Of a stretch of DNA of 27,513 nt, positions 1 through 7,323 are shown in pieces. The stretch is taken from NCBI GenBank assembly GCA_900545185.1, contig UQYH01000017.1:1-27513 (forward strand), read 5' to 3'. Below the pieces are notes generated by a model. It ran no database searches. It worked only from the letters and a program-made list of their open reading frames with translations, and was not told where the DNA came from. The translations under genes were made by a program, and so were the position numbers. This DNA is from an uncultured Eubacteriales bacterium (GTDB lineage: Bacteria; Bacillota; Clostridia; UBA1381; UBA9506). Position 1 is the stretch's first letter. Each line of letters starts with the position of its first letter.

Positions 1-39
1 GTTTTGTGAGTGCCTTTTTGTCTTATCTTTTACATTTCG

Positions 40-386
40 CTATGCTTTCACCGCTGTGCTCTCGGTTTCCGGCTCCGGCAGATGAAGCCACTTATCCGTT
101 AACAACCGCCGCACGGCAAACACACTTTTAATCACGCGTTTAAAATAACGGGGTATGTATCACGCAGAAAGGGTTTTATGTTTTTCCGTTTAATATAGGC
201 AAAGTCCCGAAACGAAAAGGTATAGGCCTTATCGGGGAAGCGGCACACCATGACAATGTAAAACACAACCTCAAAGCTATAGGCCAAAAGCGAAGCCAGC
301 GCCGCATCGGCAATCCCCATGGACGGCACAATGCCGTAACCGAAAATAAACAAAAAGTTAAGTCCCGTTTTTATCAAAACGGTTCA
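40..386 (-). pseudogene. MATE-family efflux transporter remnant
   Basis: An open stretch at 132-377 translates to a membrane segment resembling the middle of MATE (NorM/DinF-type) drug/sodium antiporters: a hydrophobic helix, then an IADAALASLLAYSFEVV-like helix, ending at PVILNA, where the second half of a MATE protein would begin. It stops at a TGA (132-134). Shifting frame at that point gives an intact MATE-like C-terminus (IKSVFAVRRLLTDKWLH, to a TAG at 40-42). The N-terminal half is missing: a stop lies just upstream at 384-386 and there is no ribosome-binding site. The second helical bundle is also missing. I read this as a gene that lost both its front and its middle by deletion, the junction leaving a frameshift. 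It lies downstream of the uronate operon and is surely non-functional. Family assignment rests on motif memory from a short fragment. Confidence 0.6.
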
Positions 387-394
387 GACCGCTG

Positions 395-418
395 ACGGAA
401 CGGCATAAGCCGTTCCGT
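395..418. repeat. GGAACGGC-type perfect hairpin downstream of the SDR gene
   Basis: Perfect 10-bp inverted repeat ACGGAACGGC / GCCGTTCCGT around a four-base loop. Its T run lies on the plus-strand side (TTTT at 418-421), so for the minus-strand operon it lacks the downstream U-tract of a classical terminator. The same GGAACGGC stem recurs at 3883-3904, 8456-8478 and 10771-10794. It may still block transcription or protect the 3' end of the uxuA-uxaC-SDR transcript. Confidence 0.7.
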
Positions 419-441
419 TTTCTCATTTCCGTCATTTGTTT

Positions 442-1293
442 TTACACGCCGCTGTATGCGGAGAAGCCGCCGTCAACGGGGATAACGGTGCCGTTTACGA
501 ACGAAGAAGCCGCAGGGCACAAAAGCCACAAAAGCGTGCCAACCAGCTCCTCCACCTCGCCGAAGCGATCCATCGGCGTTTGCGAAAGGATTTTTTCCGT
601 CCGCGCGGTGGGCTTGCCGTTTTCGTCAAACAGCAGCGCACGGTTTTGATCTGTTACAAAAAAGCCGGGGGCAATGGCGTTAACGCGGATGCCGACCTTG
701 GAAAAATGTACGGCCAGCCATTGCGTAAAGTTGGAAACGGCCGCCTTTGCACCGCTGTAGGCCGGGATTTTGGTCAGCGGCGTAAACGCGTTCATAGACG
801 AAATGTTGATGATGGCCGCGTCCTTTTTGCCGATTAAATCGGGCGCAAATACCTGCGTGGGCAAAAGCGTACCCAAAAAGTTTAAATTAAACACAAAGGA
901 GATGCCCTCAGGGTCTAAATCGAAAAACGAGATGAGGTCGGCTTTGGCTTCATCGCCGGGTGTGTAGTATTCCATGGTGGTTGTGCCCTTGGGATGGTTG
1001 CCGCCTGCGCCGTTAATTAAAATATCACAGGTGCCGTAGGCCTCGTTAACCGTCTTTTTGGCGGCCTTTAAGCTTTCAATATCCAAAACATTGGCCGCAA
1101 CGCCCATGGCCGTGCCGCCCTGTGCGGTAATTTCGGCCGCTACCTTATCGGCATTTTCTTTTCTTAAATCCAAAATGGCGGTTTTGGCGCCGCAGGCTGC
1201 CACCGCGCGCGCGAAGGTGCCGCAAATGACACCGCCGCCGCCCGTGATGACAATGACTTTATTTTTTAAATCAATTTGAAACGGTAAATTCAT
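442..1293 (-). CDS. uxuB: SDR-family D-mannonate oxidoreductase (fructuronate reductase)
   Basis: A 283-residue cytoplasmic short-chain dehydrogenase/reductase. The nucleotide-binding glycine motif TGGGGVICG is at residues 17-25, the NGAG motif at 94-97, catalytic Ser165/166, and YSGAK with Tyr179 and Lys183. The C-terminal NGTVIPVDGGFSAYSGV is typical of the clade that interconverts D-fructuronate and D-mannonate with NAD(H) in Firmicutes (the B. subtilis UxuB/YjmF type, not the long-chain E. coli UxuB). Position supports this: it is the last gene after uxuA and uxaC, 24 bp behind uxaC, with AAAGGTGG ahead of its ATG. Together the three give glucuronate -> fructuronate -> mannonate -> 2-keto-3-deoxygluconate. 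Related SDRs (KduD, gluconate 5-dehydrogenase) are the main alternatives, so the substrate is inferred mostly from context. Confidence 0.88.
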   Translation of the reverse strand: MNLPFQIDLKNKVIVITGGGGVICGTFARAVAACGAKTAILDLRKENADKVAAEITAQGGTAMGVAANVLDIESLKAAKKTVNEAYGTCDILINGAGGNHPKGTTTMEYYTPGDEAKADLISFFDLDPEGISFVFNLNFLGTLLPTQVFAPDLIGKKDAAIINISSMNAFTPLTKIPAYSGAKAAVSNFTQWLAVHFSKVGIRVNAIAPGFFVTDQNRALLFDENGKPTARTEKILSQTPMDRFGEVEELVGTLLWLLCPAASSFVNGTVIPVDGGFSAYSGV

Positions 1294-1317
1294 AACAATT
1301 TGCCACCTTTCATATTT

Positions 1318-2721
1318 TTATGCGTCCAGTCCGAAATAGGTGCGCGCATTATCGGCACAAATGCCGCAGATAATGGTCTTTAAAATGTCGGGGTCGTCCG
1401 TAAACTCGCCTTTTTCTACCCAGTTACCGATTAAGTTGCACAAAATGCGGCGGAAATATTCGTGACGCGGATAGGATAAAAAGCTGCGCGAATCGGTCAG
1501 CATGCCCACAAAGGCAGCCAAAGCGCCTAAGTTACCCAGCGCACGCATTTGCTCCTCCATGCCATCGATATGGTCGTTAAACCACCAGGCCGAGCCAAGC
1601 TGCAGCTTGCCGCGGATGCCGCCCTGCTGGAAGTTGCCCAGCATGGTACCCAGCACAAAATTATCCTTGGGGTTTAAGCTGTATAAAATGGTGCGCGGCA
1701 ATGCGTCTGCCGTGTCCATCGTGTCCAAAAGACGGGAAAGCTTTGCCGCAATCTGCGCATCGTCAATCGAATCGAAGCCCGTATCGGGGCCGAGGGATTT
1801 AAACCGACGGCTGTTATTATCGCGCAGCGCCGCAATGTGCAGCTGCATTGCCCAGCCGCGGCGCGCATATTCGGCACCCAAAAACAGCAGCAAATCGGTT
1901 TTGTAGCTTTCCATTTCGTCTGCCGTCAGCTTTTGGCCGCTCATGGCCTTCACAAAGACCTGTTCGGGATCATCACAGCGGCAGAACGGTACATCGCCCA
2001 GCGCATGATCGGAGGCGCGGCAGCCGACCGCGTCAAACGCATCCATGCGGCTGATCAGCGCACGTTTTAAATCACCGTAAATCATAATGCGGTCGCCGTA
2101 GGCTGTCGCAAGCTTTTGAATGTAGTCGCAAAAGCCCTCTTTTTCAATGTTCACGGCCTTGTCGGGTCTAAAGGTGGGGGCTACGCGCACGGGGAACCCG
2201 GAGTTTTTCAGCTGCTCGTGATACTTCATGTCGTCAGCCGGGTCATCCGTTGTGCCGATAAATTCCACGTTAGAGGACAAAATCAGCTTTTGAGCCGAAA
2301 AATCAGGCTCGGCAATGCGGCGATTGGCCTTTTCGTAAATGTCGGCCGCGGTTTTTTCTGTCAGCGGCTCGTAAATGCCGAAATACCGCTGCAATTCCAG
2401 GTGCGACCAATGATACAGCGGATTGCCGACAGCATATTGCAGGCATTTGGCATAGGCCAAAAACTTGTCGTAATCGCTTGCCGACCCGGTGATGTATTCT
2501 TCATCCACACCCATAGAGCGCATAAAGCGCCATTTGTAATGGTCGCCGCCCAGCCACAGCTCCGTAATGCCCGAAAAATGCTTATCTTCGCAGATTTCGC
2601 GGATGCTCAGATGGCAGTGATAGTCCAAAATCGGCTGATCCTTGGCATAGTCAAAAAACAGCTTACGTGCGGTTTCGGTTTCCAGCAAAAAATTTTCGTC
2701 CATAAATTTGCGTTTTGTCAT
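1318..2721 (-). CDS. uxaC: Uronate isomerase (glucuronate/galacturonate isomerase)
   Basis: A 467-residue amidohydrolase-superfamily enzyme that isomerises D-glucuronate to D-fructuronate (or galacturonate to tagaturonate). The metal-binding HxH motif of this superfamily is seen as ILDYHCHL (His35, His37). Also present are the family-typical WWFNDHIDGM near residue 370 and SYPRHEYFRRILCNLIGNW near the C-terminus. Length matches the family (about 465-470). I chose the ATG at 2721: it overlaps the uxuA stop as ATGA, with AAAGGA about 13 nt upstream. The longer frame reaching 2772 only adds residues read from uxuA coding sequence. The overlap implies translational coupling with uxuA. Confidence 0.95.
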   Translation of the reverse strand: MTKRKFMDENFLLETETARKLFFDYAKDQPILDYHCHLSIREICEDKHFSGITELWLGGDHYKWRFMRSMGVDEEYITGSASDYDKFLAYAKCLQYAVGNPLYHWSHLELQRYFGIYEPLTEKTAADIYEKANRRIAEPDFSAQKLILSSNVEFIGTTDDPADDMKYHEQLKNSGFPVRVAPTFRPDKAVNIEKEGFCDYIQKLATAYGDRIMIYGDLKRALISRMDAFDAVGCRASDHALGDVPFCRCDDPEQVFVKAMSGQKLTADEMESYKTDLLLFLGAEYARRGWAMQLHIAALRDNNSRRFKSLGPDTGFDSIDDAQIAAKLSRLLDTMDTADALPRTILYSLNPKDNFVLGTMLGNFQQGGIRGKLQLGSAWWFNDHIDGMEEQMRALGNLGALAAFVGMLTDSRSFLSYPRHEYFRRILCNLIGNWVEKGEFTDDPDILKTIICGICADNARTYFGLDA

Positions 2722-3782
2722 ATCTTTTTCATGTCCTTTCTGGAAAGACCTGCTTTTGCAAAGCCCTCCCATAAACCATTGATGTATACTGCGCCCAGCG
2801 CACGGTCATACAGTCCGTAACCGGGACGGCCTGTTTCGCCCCAAATCATGCGGCCGTGGTCGGGACGGATGTAGCCGTCGAAGCCGCTTTGATAGTAAGC
2901 CTTTACAATTTCGCCCACATCGAGAGAGCCGTAATCGGAGCGGTGCGCCGTTTCTTCAAAGCAATGGTCACCTGTGATTTTTATATTGCGGATATGTGCA
3001 AAATGGATTCTGTCCGCAAAGGATTTGACAAAATCCACAATATCATTATCCGGCGAGACGCCCAGCGAACCGCTGCACAGCGTTAAGCCGTTGTAAGGGC
3101 TGTCATAAAGCTTTAAAAAGCGCTCTAAATTCTGCTTGTTTGTAATAATACGCGGCAAGCCGAAAATGCCCCATGGCGGATCATCCGGGTGGATGGCCAT
3201 TTTGACCTGTACCTCCTCGGCCACTTTAATCACGCGGTCTAAGAAATATTTCAGATTGTTCCAAAGGTCTTCCTCCGAAATGGTCTGATATTTTTCCAAA
3301 AGCGCCTTCATGCCGGCCTTTGTATAGCTGGCATCCCAGCCGGGCAGAGAGAGGTCGCCCGTTAACGGGTTCATGTTTTTAACGGTTTCGTCAATATAAA
3401 TCAGGGCGTTAGAGCCGTCCGGCAGCTCGTGCGCCAGTTCGGAACGCGTCCAGTCGAAAACGGGCATAAAGTTGTAGCAAACGCAGTCTATACCGGCCTT
3501 TGCAAGGTTGCGAAGCGTTTCGCAGTAATTTTCAATGTAGCGGTCGCGGTCGCCGTCACCTGTTTTAATATCCTCATGCACGGGCACGCTTTCGATAACA
3601 GAAAGCGAAAGGCCTTTTGCCTCAATCCGTTGCTTTAAATCCAAAATTTTGTCCAGCGGCCAAACCTCACCCACGGGGATGTCGTAAATGGCCGATACAA
3701 TGCCGGTAACACCCGGAATCTGGCGGATTTTATCCAGCGTAACCGGGTCGGATTCGCCGTACCAGCGGAAAGTCATTTCCAT
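2718..3782 (-). CDS. uxuA: D-mannonate dehydratase
   Basis: A 354-residue TIM-barrel enzyme that dehydrates D-mannonate to 2-keto-3-deoxy-D-gluconate, first gene of the uronate operon. The four metal ligands expected for the UxuA/ManD (xylose-isomerase-like) family are visible: His198 in AIHPDDPPWG, Cys236 in LTLCSGSLG, His263 in FAHIRN and Asp308 in IRPDHGRM. The start FRWYG-containing region and overall length fit the family. The ATG at 3782 has a strong AAAGGAGG eight nt upstream; a second ATG two codons in is less well placed. The best promoter lies about 350 bp upstream, so the mRNA would carry a long leader containing the 152-bp repeated element. No KDG kinase, KDPG aldolase or uronate transporter is present in this window. 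Confidence 0.96.
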   Translation of the reverse strand: MEMTFRWYGESDPVTLDKIRQIPGVTGIVSAIYDIPVGEVWPLDKILDLKQRIEAKGLSLSVIESVPVHEDIKTGDGDRDRYIENYCETLRNLAKAGIDCVCYNFMPVFDWTRSELAHELPDGSNALIYIDETVKNMNPLTGDLSLPGWDASYTKAGMKALLEKYQTISEEDLWNNLKYFLDRVIKVAEEVQVKMAIHPDDPPWGIFGLPRIITNKQNLERFLKLYDSPYNGLTLCSGSLGVSPDNDIVDFVKSFADRIHFAHIRNIKITGDHCFEETAHRSDYGSLDVGEIVKAYYQSGFDGYIRPDHGRMIWGETGRPGYGLYDRALGAVYINGLWEGFAKAGLSRKDMKKI

Positions 3783-3832
3783 GTTGTTTCCTCCTTTGGT
3801 TGTTTGTGATATGGTAAAATTAAAATTTGCAT

Positions 3833-3846
3833 AAACAAGTTTGTTT
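3833..3846. promoter_or_regulatory. Palindrome AAACAAGTTTGTTT upstream of uxuA
   Basis: A 6-2-6 inverted repeat (AAACAA/TTGTTT) about 50 bp before the uxuA start, in AT-rich sequence. Size and symmetry suit a dimeric repressor operator, but no matching regulator is identified here. AT-rich palindromes of this length also arise by chance. Confidence 0.3.
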
Positions 3847-3870
3847 GCGGAAAATTGATTCTGTTTTTTG

Positions 3871-4022
3871 GTAAAACCGTAGGGAACGGCCTATGTGCCG
3901 TTCCGCATTAATTTTGCGTATCTTTGTTGTTTACATCAAGACGCGTAGGGGAGCGGCTCTGCTCCTCCCGAAAGAATGCGGAATGTTTGTACAACGGGCG
4001 GAGTAGAACCCCGCCCCTACGG
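3871..4022 (-). repeat. 152-bp repeated leader element, copy 1 (upstream of uxuA)
   Basis: Read on the minus strand (the uxuA sense strand) it starts CCGTAGGGGCGGGGTTC and ends CCCTACGGTTTTACC. It matches 8338-8490 over its full length with about 14 differences by eye. It contains a long imperfect hairpin closed by CGTAGGGG/CCCCTACG, made of two smaller hairpins (GGCGGGG..CTCCGCC and GGAGC..GCTCC). An AT-rich linker (AAGATACGCAAAATTAATGC) follows, then a perfect GGAACGGC/GCCGTTCC hairpin at 3883-3904. Its outer ends (CCGTAGGG/CCCTACGG) are themselves complementary. This is a dispersed intergenic repeat, a structured leader RNA, or both. Confidence 0.85.
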
Positions 4023-4070
4023 TTATTCAATATAATTTTGTCAATGCTTCATACATATATTGTATTGAAA

Positions 4071-4101
4071 ACCGTAGAAAGCCGCCTGCGTGTCGTTCCG
4101 C
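4071..4101 (-). repeat. Degenerate fragment of the leader element
   Basis: The plus strand reads ACCGTAGAAAGCCGCC followed by TGCGTGTCGTTCCG. This matches the terminal hairpin end of the 8338-8490 copy (reverse complement CCGTAGAAAGCGGCC then TGCGTGCCGTTCCG) with two or three changes, one of which breaks the stem. It is a third, partial member of the family, between copy 1 and the predicted uxuA promoter. Confidence 0.65.
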
Positions 4102-4129
4102 TTTTAGGTTTCCGCAATTTTCTAATCTT

Positions 4130-4158
4130 AGTATAAACAATTTTGGCCGAAATATCAA
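4130..4158 (-). promoter_or_regulatory. Predicted sigma-A promoter of the uxuA-uxaC-SDR operon
   Basis: On the minus strand: TTGATA (4153-4158), a 17-bp spacer, and TATACT (4130-4135), five of six consensus bases in each box. Transcription would begin near 4123 and run through the repeat fragments to uxuA at 3782, giving a leader of about 340 nt. This 411-bp gap (3783-4193) otherwise holds the repeats and the palindrome ATTGGCGCCAAT at about 4161-4172, which may belong to the end of the preceding transcript. Confidence 0.6.
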
Positions 4159-4193
4159 GCCATTGGCGCCAATTCCATAAAAATTTATACATT

Positions 4194-5213
4194 TTAGAGT
4201 GAAATATTGACCCATTCGCCGCCGCTTTTTGCGCTTTGATACATAGCCAAAAGCGACTTTGACGATGGGAGCGCGGATTGAAGCGTGATACAGCTGCCGC
4301 CGTCGTTTTCTAAATACCTGTAAAAATCCTCAATCACAAATTGGTGACCGCTGCCCCAAACGGCCTTGCCGCCGACTGATATAAAATCGCTTGCGAGCTG
4401 CTCACAGCACCGATCCTTTGTAATTTTATAAAGATTTTGGTCGGCATAGCGAAAACGCACGTTTTCATATGCCACCTCCAGCATAAACGGGCTGGAGGTC
4501 GGCGCGGTGTTGGCGCCGAAAAACACACCGCGCACACCGTCTTCAAACTCAATCAGCGCGTCGGCCGTGTCCTCGGTTTCTATCACGCCCTCCAGCCATT
4601 TGGTGGATATATTGGCGCGCAGCCGTTTCGGCGTACCGCCGAACACATGCATTAAATCAATAATATGTATGGCCTGATTGCAAAGCAGGCTGCCGCCCTC
4701 GGTTGCCCAATGGCCGCGCCATGCATCCTGCGCATAATAGGCCTCGTCCCGATCCCAAATGATAATGCCCGAAACGCCCAGCAGGCGGCCTGCGTTATCC
4801 TCTGCTTCAATCGCTTTATGCAGCGCCTCTATACTTGCCGCCCTGCGGTTTTGCAGCATAATGCAAAGCTTGGTCTTTGCGGATGCTTCGGCCTCGATGA
4901 GTCGGGTTAAATCGTCCTTTGTCACGGCAACGGGCTTTTCCATGACAACGTGTTTACCGGCCGCCAGCGCGCGGCAAGCCATATCCACATGCAAATAATG
5001 CGGTGTGCAAATGTGAATCACGCCGGTCTCCGGGTCGCAGAGCGCGTCCTCAAAACTGTAAAGCGCACGGCAGTGATATTGCTTTGCGCCCTTGTCGGCA
5101 CGCGCGCGGTTTATGTCGCAAACCGCTTCTACCGTACCGTGCGATGCTTTTTTGACGGCGTGGGCATGCATCGGCCCGATGGCGCCGTACCCCACTATGC
5201 AGGCTTTTTGCAT
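4194..5213 (-). CDS. Gfo/Idh/MocA-family NAD(P)-dependent sugar oxidoreductase
   Basis: A 339-residue protein with an N-terminal Rossmann fold (GYGAIGPMHA; Gly8, Gly10, Gly13) and the family's catalytic EKP at 92-94 (Lys93). The second-domain signature EGGSLLCNQAIHIIDLMH follows, with His183 and Asp186 where the family's proton-transfer His usually lies. Members oxidise or reduce cyclic sugars, inositols and glycosides; the substrate here cannot be read from sequence. It is the last gene of the four-gene cassette, one base behind the neighbouring TIM-barrel gene, with a modest AAAAAGGGG site. It is distant from the other family member in the window (6108-7286), so the two are probably not a recent duplication. 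Confidence 0.9.
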   Translation of the reverse strand: MQKACIVGYGAIGPMHAHAVKKASHGTVEAVCDINRARADKGAKQYHCRALYSFEDALCDPETGVIHICTPHYLHVDMACRALAAGKHVVMEKPVAVTKDDLTRLIEAEASAKTKLCIMLQNRRAASIEALHKAIEAEDNAGRLLGVSGIIIWDRDEAYYAQDAWRGHWATEGGSLLCNQAIHIIDLMHVFGGTPKRLRANISTKWLEGVIETEDTADALIEFEDGVRGVFFGANTAPTSSPFMLEVAYENVRFRYADQNLYKITKDRCCEQLASDFISVGGKAVWGSGHQFVIEDFYRYLENDGGSCITLQSALPSSKSLLAMYQSAKSGGEWVNISL

Positions 5214-5214
5214 G

Positions 5215-5985
5215 TTAACAAAACCCCTTTTTGGTTAAATTTCGATAGCTGATGGCCAGGCTTTCAAACGGATCGCCGGGGCAAACATCCTGCTCCACGG
5301 CCGCCGCACCTGCGCCGCATTCGTCACAGGCGGCGATGATGGCATCAAAATCCAGATTGCCGCAAAGTACCTCACAGTAATCCTGCTCTGTCCAAGCCTT
5401 CATTTTTAAATCCTTAAAGTGTACCACCTTGGCGCGGCTGCCCAGTTTTTTAAGGTAGTCCGGCGGATTCACACCGGCATAGGCCATCCAATACACATCG
5501 GGGATAAACCCAAAGGATGACGGGTCGGTTTCCTCCAGCAGATAGTCCATAACCCATTTGCCGTCCAGTTTGGAAAATTCAAACGCGTGGTTATGATAGG
5601 CAAAGGTCAGGCCGTTTGCCGCCAAGGCTGCGGATACGTCATTAAAAATCTTTAAAAGCGCGCGCAGGCCGTCCGCATCCTGCAAATATTCCGTTGGTGC
5701 GCAGCCCAGCCCGGCAACGGAGCAGCCCAAATCCTTATGATATTGAATCACGCCCTCCAAATCGTCTGTATATTCCTGAAAACCGCGGTGCGTACAGTAA
5801 ATTTCCATGCCGTTTTGGTCGGCAATGGCGCGGATGGTTTTGGCCGGAATCGGACCCACGCCCGAAACCTGGATGGCCTGATAGCCGATGTTTTTCAGCT
5901 TGGCCAGCGTCATGTTAAAATCCGCCTCGTTTTGACAAAAATCGCGCACCGTGTAAAGCTGCGCGGCAATTTTTCGGTTCATCAT
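5215..5985 (-). CDS. Sugar phosphate isomerase/epimerase-like TIM-barrel protein
   Basis: A 256-residue xylose-isomerase-like (AP endonuclease 2 superfamily) TIM barrel. Candidate metal and active-site residues fall on the strands expected for the family: FAYHNHAFEF (His131, His133, Glu136), IPDVYW (Asp163), VVHFKDLK (His189, Lys191, Asp192) and AAVEQD (Glu231). Relatives include IolE/IolI-type inositol enzymes, 3-keto-sugar epimerases and 3-keto-glycoside lyases; the reaction here is unknown. GGAGG precedes tandem ATGs (5985, 5982), either of which could start translation. It is tightly linked to the following dehydrogenase, which suggests consecutive steps on one substrate. Confidence 0.88.
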   Translation of the reverse strand: MMNRKIAAQLYTVRDFCQNEADFNMTLAKLKNIGYQAIQVSGVGPIPAKTIRAIADQNGMEIYCTHRGFQEYTDDLEGVIQYHKDLGCSVAGLGCAPTEYLQDADGLRALLKIFNDVSAALAANGLTFAYHNHAFEFSKLDGKWVMDYLLEETDPSSFGFIPDVYWMAYAGVNPPDYLKKLGSRAKVVHFKDLKMKAWTEQDYCEVLCGNLDFDAIIAACDECGAGAAAVEQDVCPGDPFESLAISYRNLTKKGFC

Positions 5986-6026
5986 ATAAAAATCCTCCCT
6001 TTTGGCTGTTGCGCCGAAAACACGCG

Positions 6027-6074
6027 AAGCTGACGCACGTTTGCCACGGTTTTCGGCAAGCGCACGTCAGCTGT
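6027..6074. repeat. Intercistronic inverted repeat / candidate attenuating hairpin
   Basis: In the 122-bp gap between the two dehydrogenase/TIM pairs. On the minus strand an 18-bp arm starting AGCTGACGTGCG can pair with GGCAAACGTGCGTCAGCT, with one mismatch and two wobbles, around a nine-base loop. GTTTTC follows a few bases later. A second inverted repeat, GCCGAAAAC/GTTTTCGGC, overlaps it. It may be a weak terminator setting lower expression of the distal pair, or an mRNA stabiliser. Confidence 0.5.
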
Positions 6075-6107
6075 TATCCTTTGGCTGACTCCGTCCCAAT
6101 CGTGTGT

Positions 6108-7286
6108 TTACGACCAGGAATCATCTAAGTTAACCACTTTTTGTACTTCTTTTTTCTGCACGGTGGAATGTTTGATTTTATCCTGCAGCAGGTCATAAAA
6201 TTCGTCATGCGGGAAGTTGTTTACATCCACGGTTTTGCCTGTCCATGCGCTGTAATGGATGGCGTTTGAAATCGTCAGACCCAAAATGCCCTCCTCGCCC
6301 GGCGCCAAAAGCGCAGAGCCGGTAAGAGCCGCACGGGTAAAGTTTTTAAAGATGCCGACATGTGCTTCATCACGCGTGGTATCCACGGGGATGTCACAAG
6401 TCCAGCGCGGCGGCATGGCAAAGGGATTATCGTGCGGTGTGGCGTTCCACTCGCGCTCCGGAATCTCGTTGCGCAGGAAGGTGATTTTTTTGTTGTTCTC
6501 CACAATCAGTTGTCCTCTGTCGCACGCAATTTCCAAACGATTGGTACCGGGGGTTTCACCCGTAGAGGTGATGTATACGCCGGTTAAGCCGCTGTTATAT
6601 TTTAAGTAGGCCACAACCTCATCTTCAACCTCAATATTATAATACTTGCCGAACTCGCAGAAGGAATGGATTTTATCCGGCATGCCGAACAGCCACTGCC
6701 ACAAATCCAGCTGATGCGGATTTTGGTTAATCAGTGTGCCGCCGCCCTCGGTTTTCCAGGTTGAACGCCAGGTTGCGCTGTCGTGATACGCCTGCGGACG
6801 ATACCAGGTGGTAATAATCCACGTCACACGCTTTAATTCGCCCAGCTGACCGGAGGTAATCAGTTCGCGTACCTTTTGGAAAACAGGGTTAACGCGCATG
6901 TTATACATAATGCCGAAGCGTTTATTGCTCTTTTGGGCAGCCTCGTTCATCTCCAGCACCTGCTTGGTGTATACCCCGGCAGGCTTTTCAATCAGCACGT
7001 GCTTATCATGCGCCAGCGCACTGATGGCAAGCGGCGGATGCTCGTAATGCGGCACGGCAACCACAATGGCATCAATGTCTTTATCATTTATAATTTCTTC
7101 ATCGGTTCCGTACAGCTTAATATCGGGATACAGCGCCTTGGCACGCGCCAGCTGATCTGCATTGGTATCGCAAATGGCTGCCAGCTCGGCATGCGGCACC
7201 TTGCCTTTAAACAGGTTGGCGGCATGTGTGCTGCCCATGTTGCCAAAGCCGATAATACCGTAACGTAAAACGTCCTTCTTTTCCAC
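6108..7286 (-). CDS. Gfo/Idh/MocA-family NAD(P)-dependent oxidoreductase
   Basis: With the start chosen here, 392 residues. The Rossmann motif GIIGFGNMGSTHAAN begins near residue 10, catalytic EKP is at 100-102, and EGGGTLINQNPHQLDLWQW (from residue 180; His191, Asp194) is the family's C-terminal-domain signature. I start at the GTG at 7286: AAAGGAG lies eight nt upstream, inside the longer frame that begins at an ATG at 7307, so that ATG cannot be the site served by this Shine-Dalgarno. The gene follows the TIM-barrel gene at 7324-8190 and precedes another TIM/dehydrogenase pair. Substrate unknown; glycoside or glucuronide C3 oxidation is one possibility given the neighbouring uronate genes. 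Confidence 0.9.
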   Translation of the reverse strand: MEKKDVLRYGIIGFGNMGSTHAANLFKGKVPHAELAAICDTNADQLARAKALYPDIKLYGTDEEIINDKDIDAIVVAVPHYEHPPLAISALAHDKHVLIEKPAGVYTKQVLEMNEAAQKSNKRFGIMYNMRVNPVFQKVRELITSGQLGELKRVTWIITTWYRPQAYHDSATWRSTWKTEGGGTLINQNPHQLDLWQWLFGMPDKIHSFCEFGKYYNIEVEDEVVAYLKYNSGLTGVYITSTGETPGTNRLEIACDRGQLIVENNKKITFLRNEIPEREWNATPHDNPFAMPPRWTCDIPVDTTRDEAHVGIFKNFTRAALTGSALLAPGEEGILGLTISNAIHYSAWTGKTVDVNNFPHDEFYDLLQDKIKHSTVQKKEVQKVVNLDDSWS

Positions 7287-7323
7287 AACAATCGCTCCTT
7301 TATGCATTCATTTTATGTGGTTT

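Noticed and set aside
395..421. Hairpin after the SDR gene as a classical Rho-independent terminator
   Set aside because: The T run is on the plus-strand side, so the minus-strand transcript ends in a stem without a U-tract. I list it as a repeat instead.
436..837. Plus-strand 133-codon open frame opposite the SDR gene
   Set aside because: The minus strand encodes a complete SDR with all catalytic motifs; the plus frame is rich in Arg/Gly/Ala and has no recognisable domain.
2722..2772. Longer uxaC start at 2772
   Set aside because: It would lie entirely within uxuA, has no Shine-Dalgarno at the right distance, and adds residues not typical of the family; the ATGA overlap start is better.
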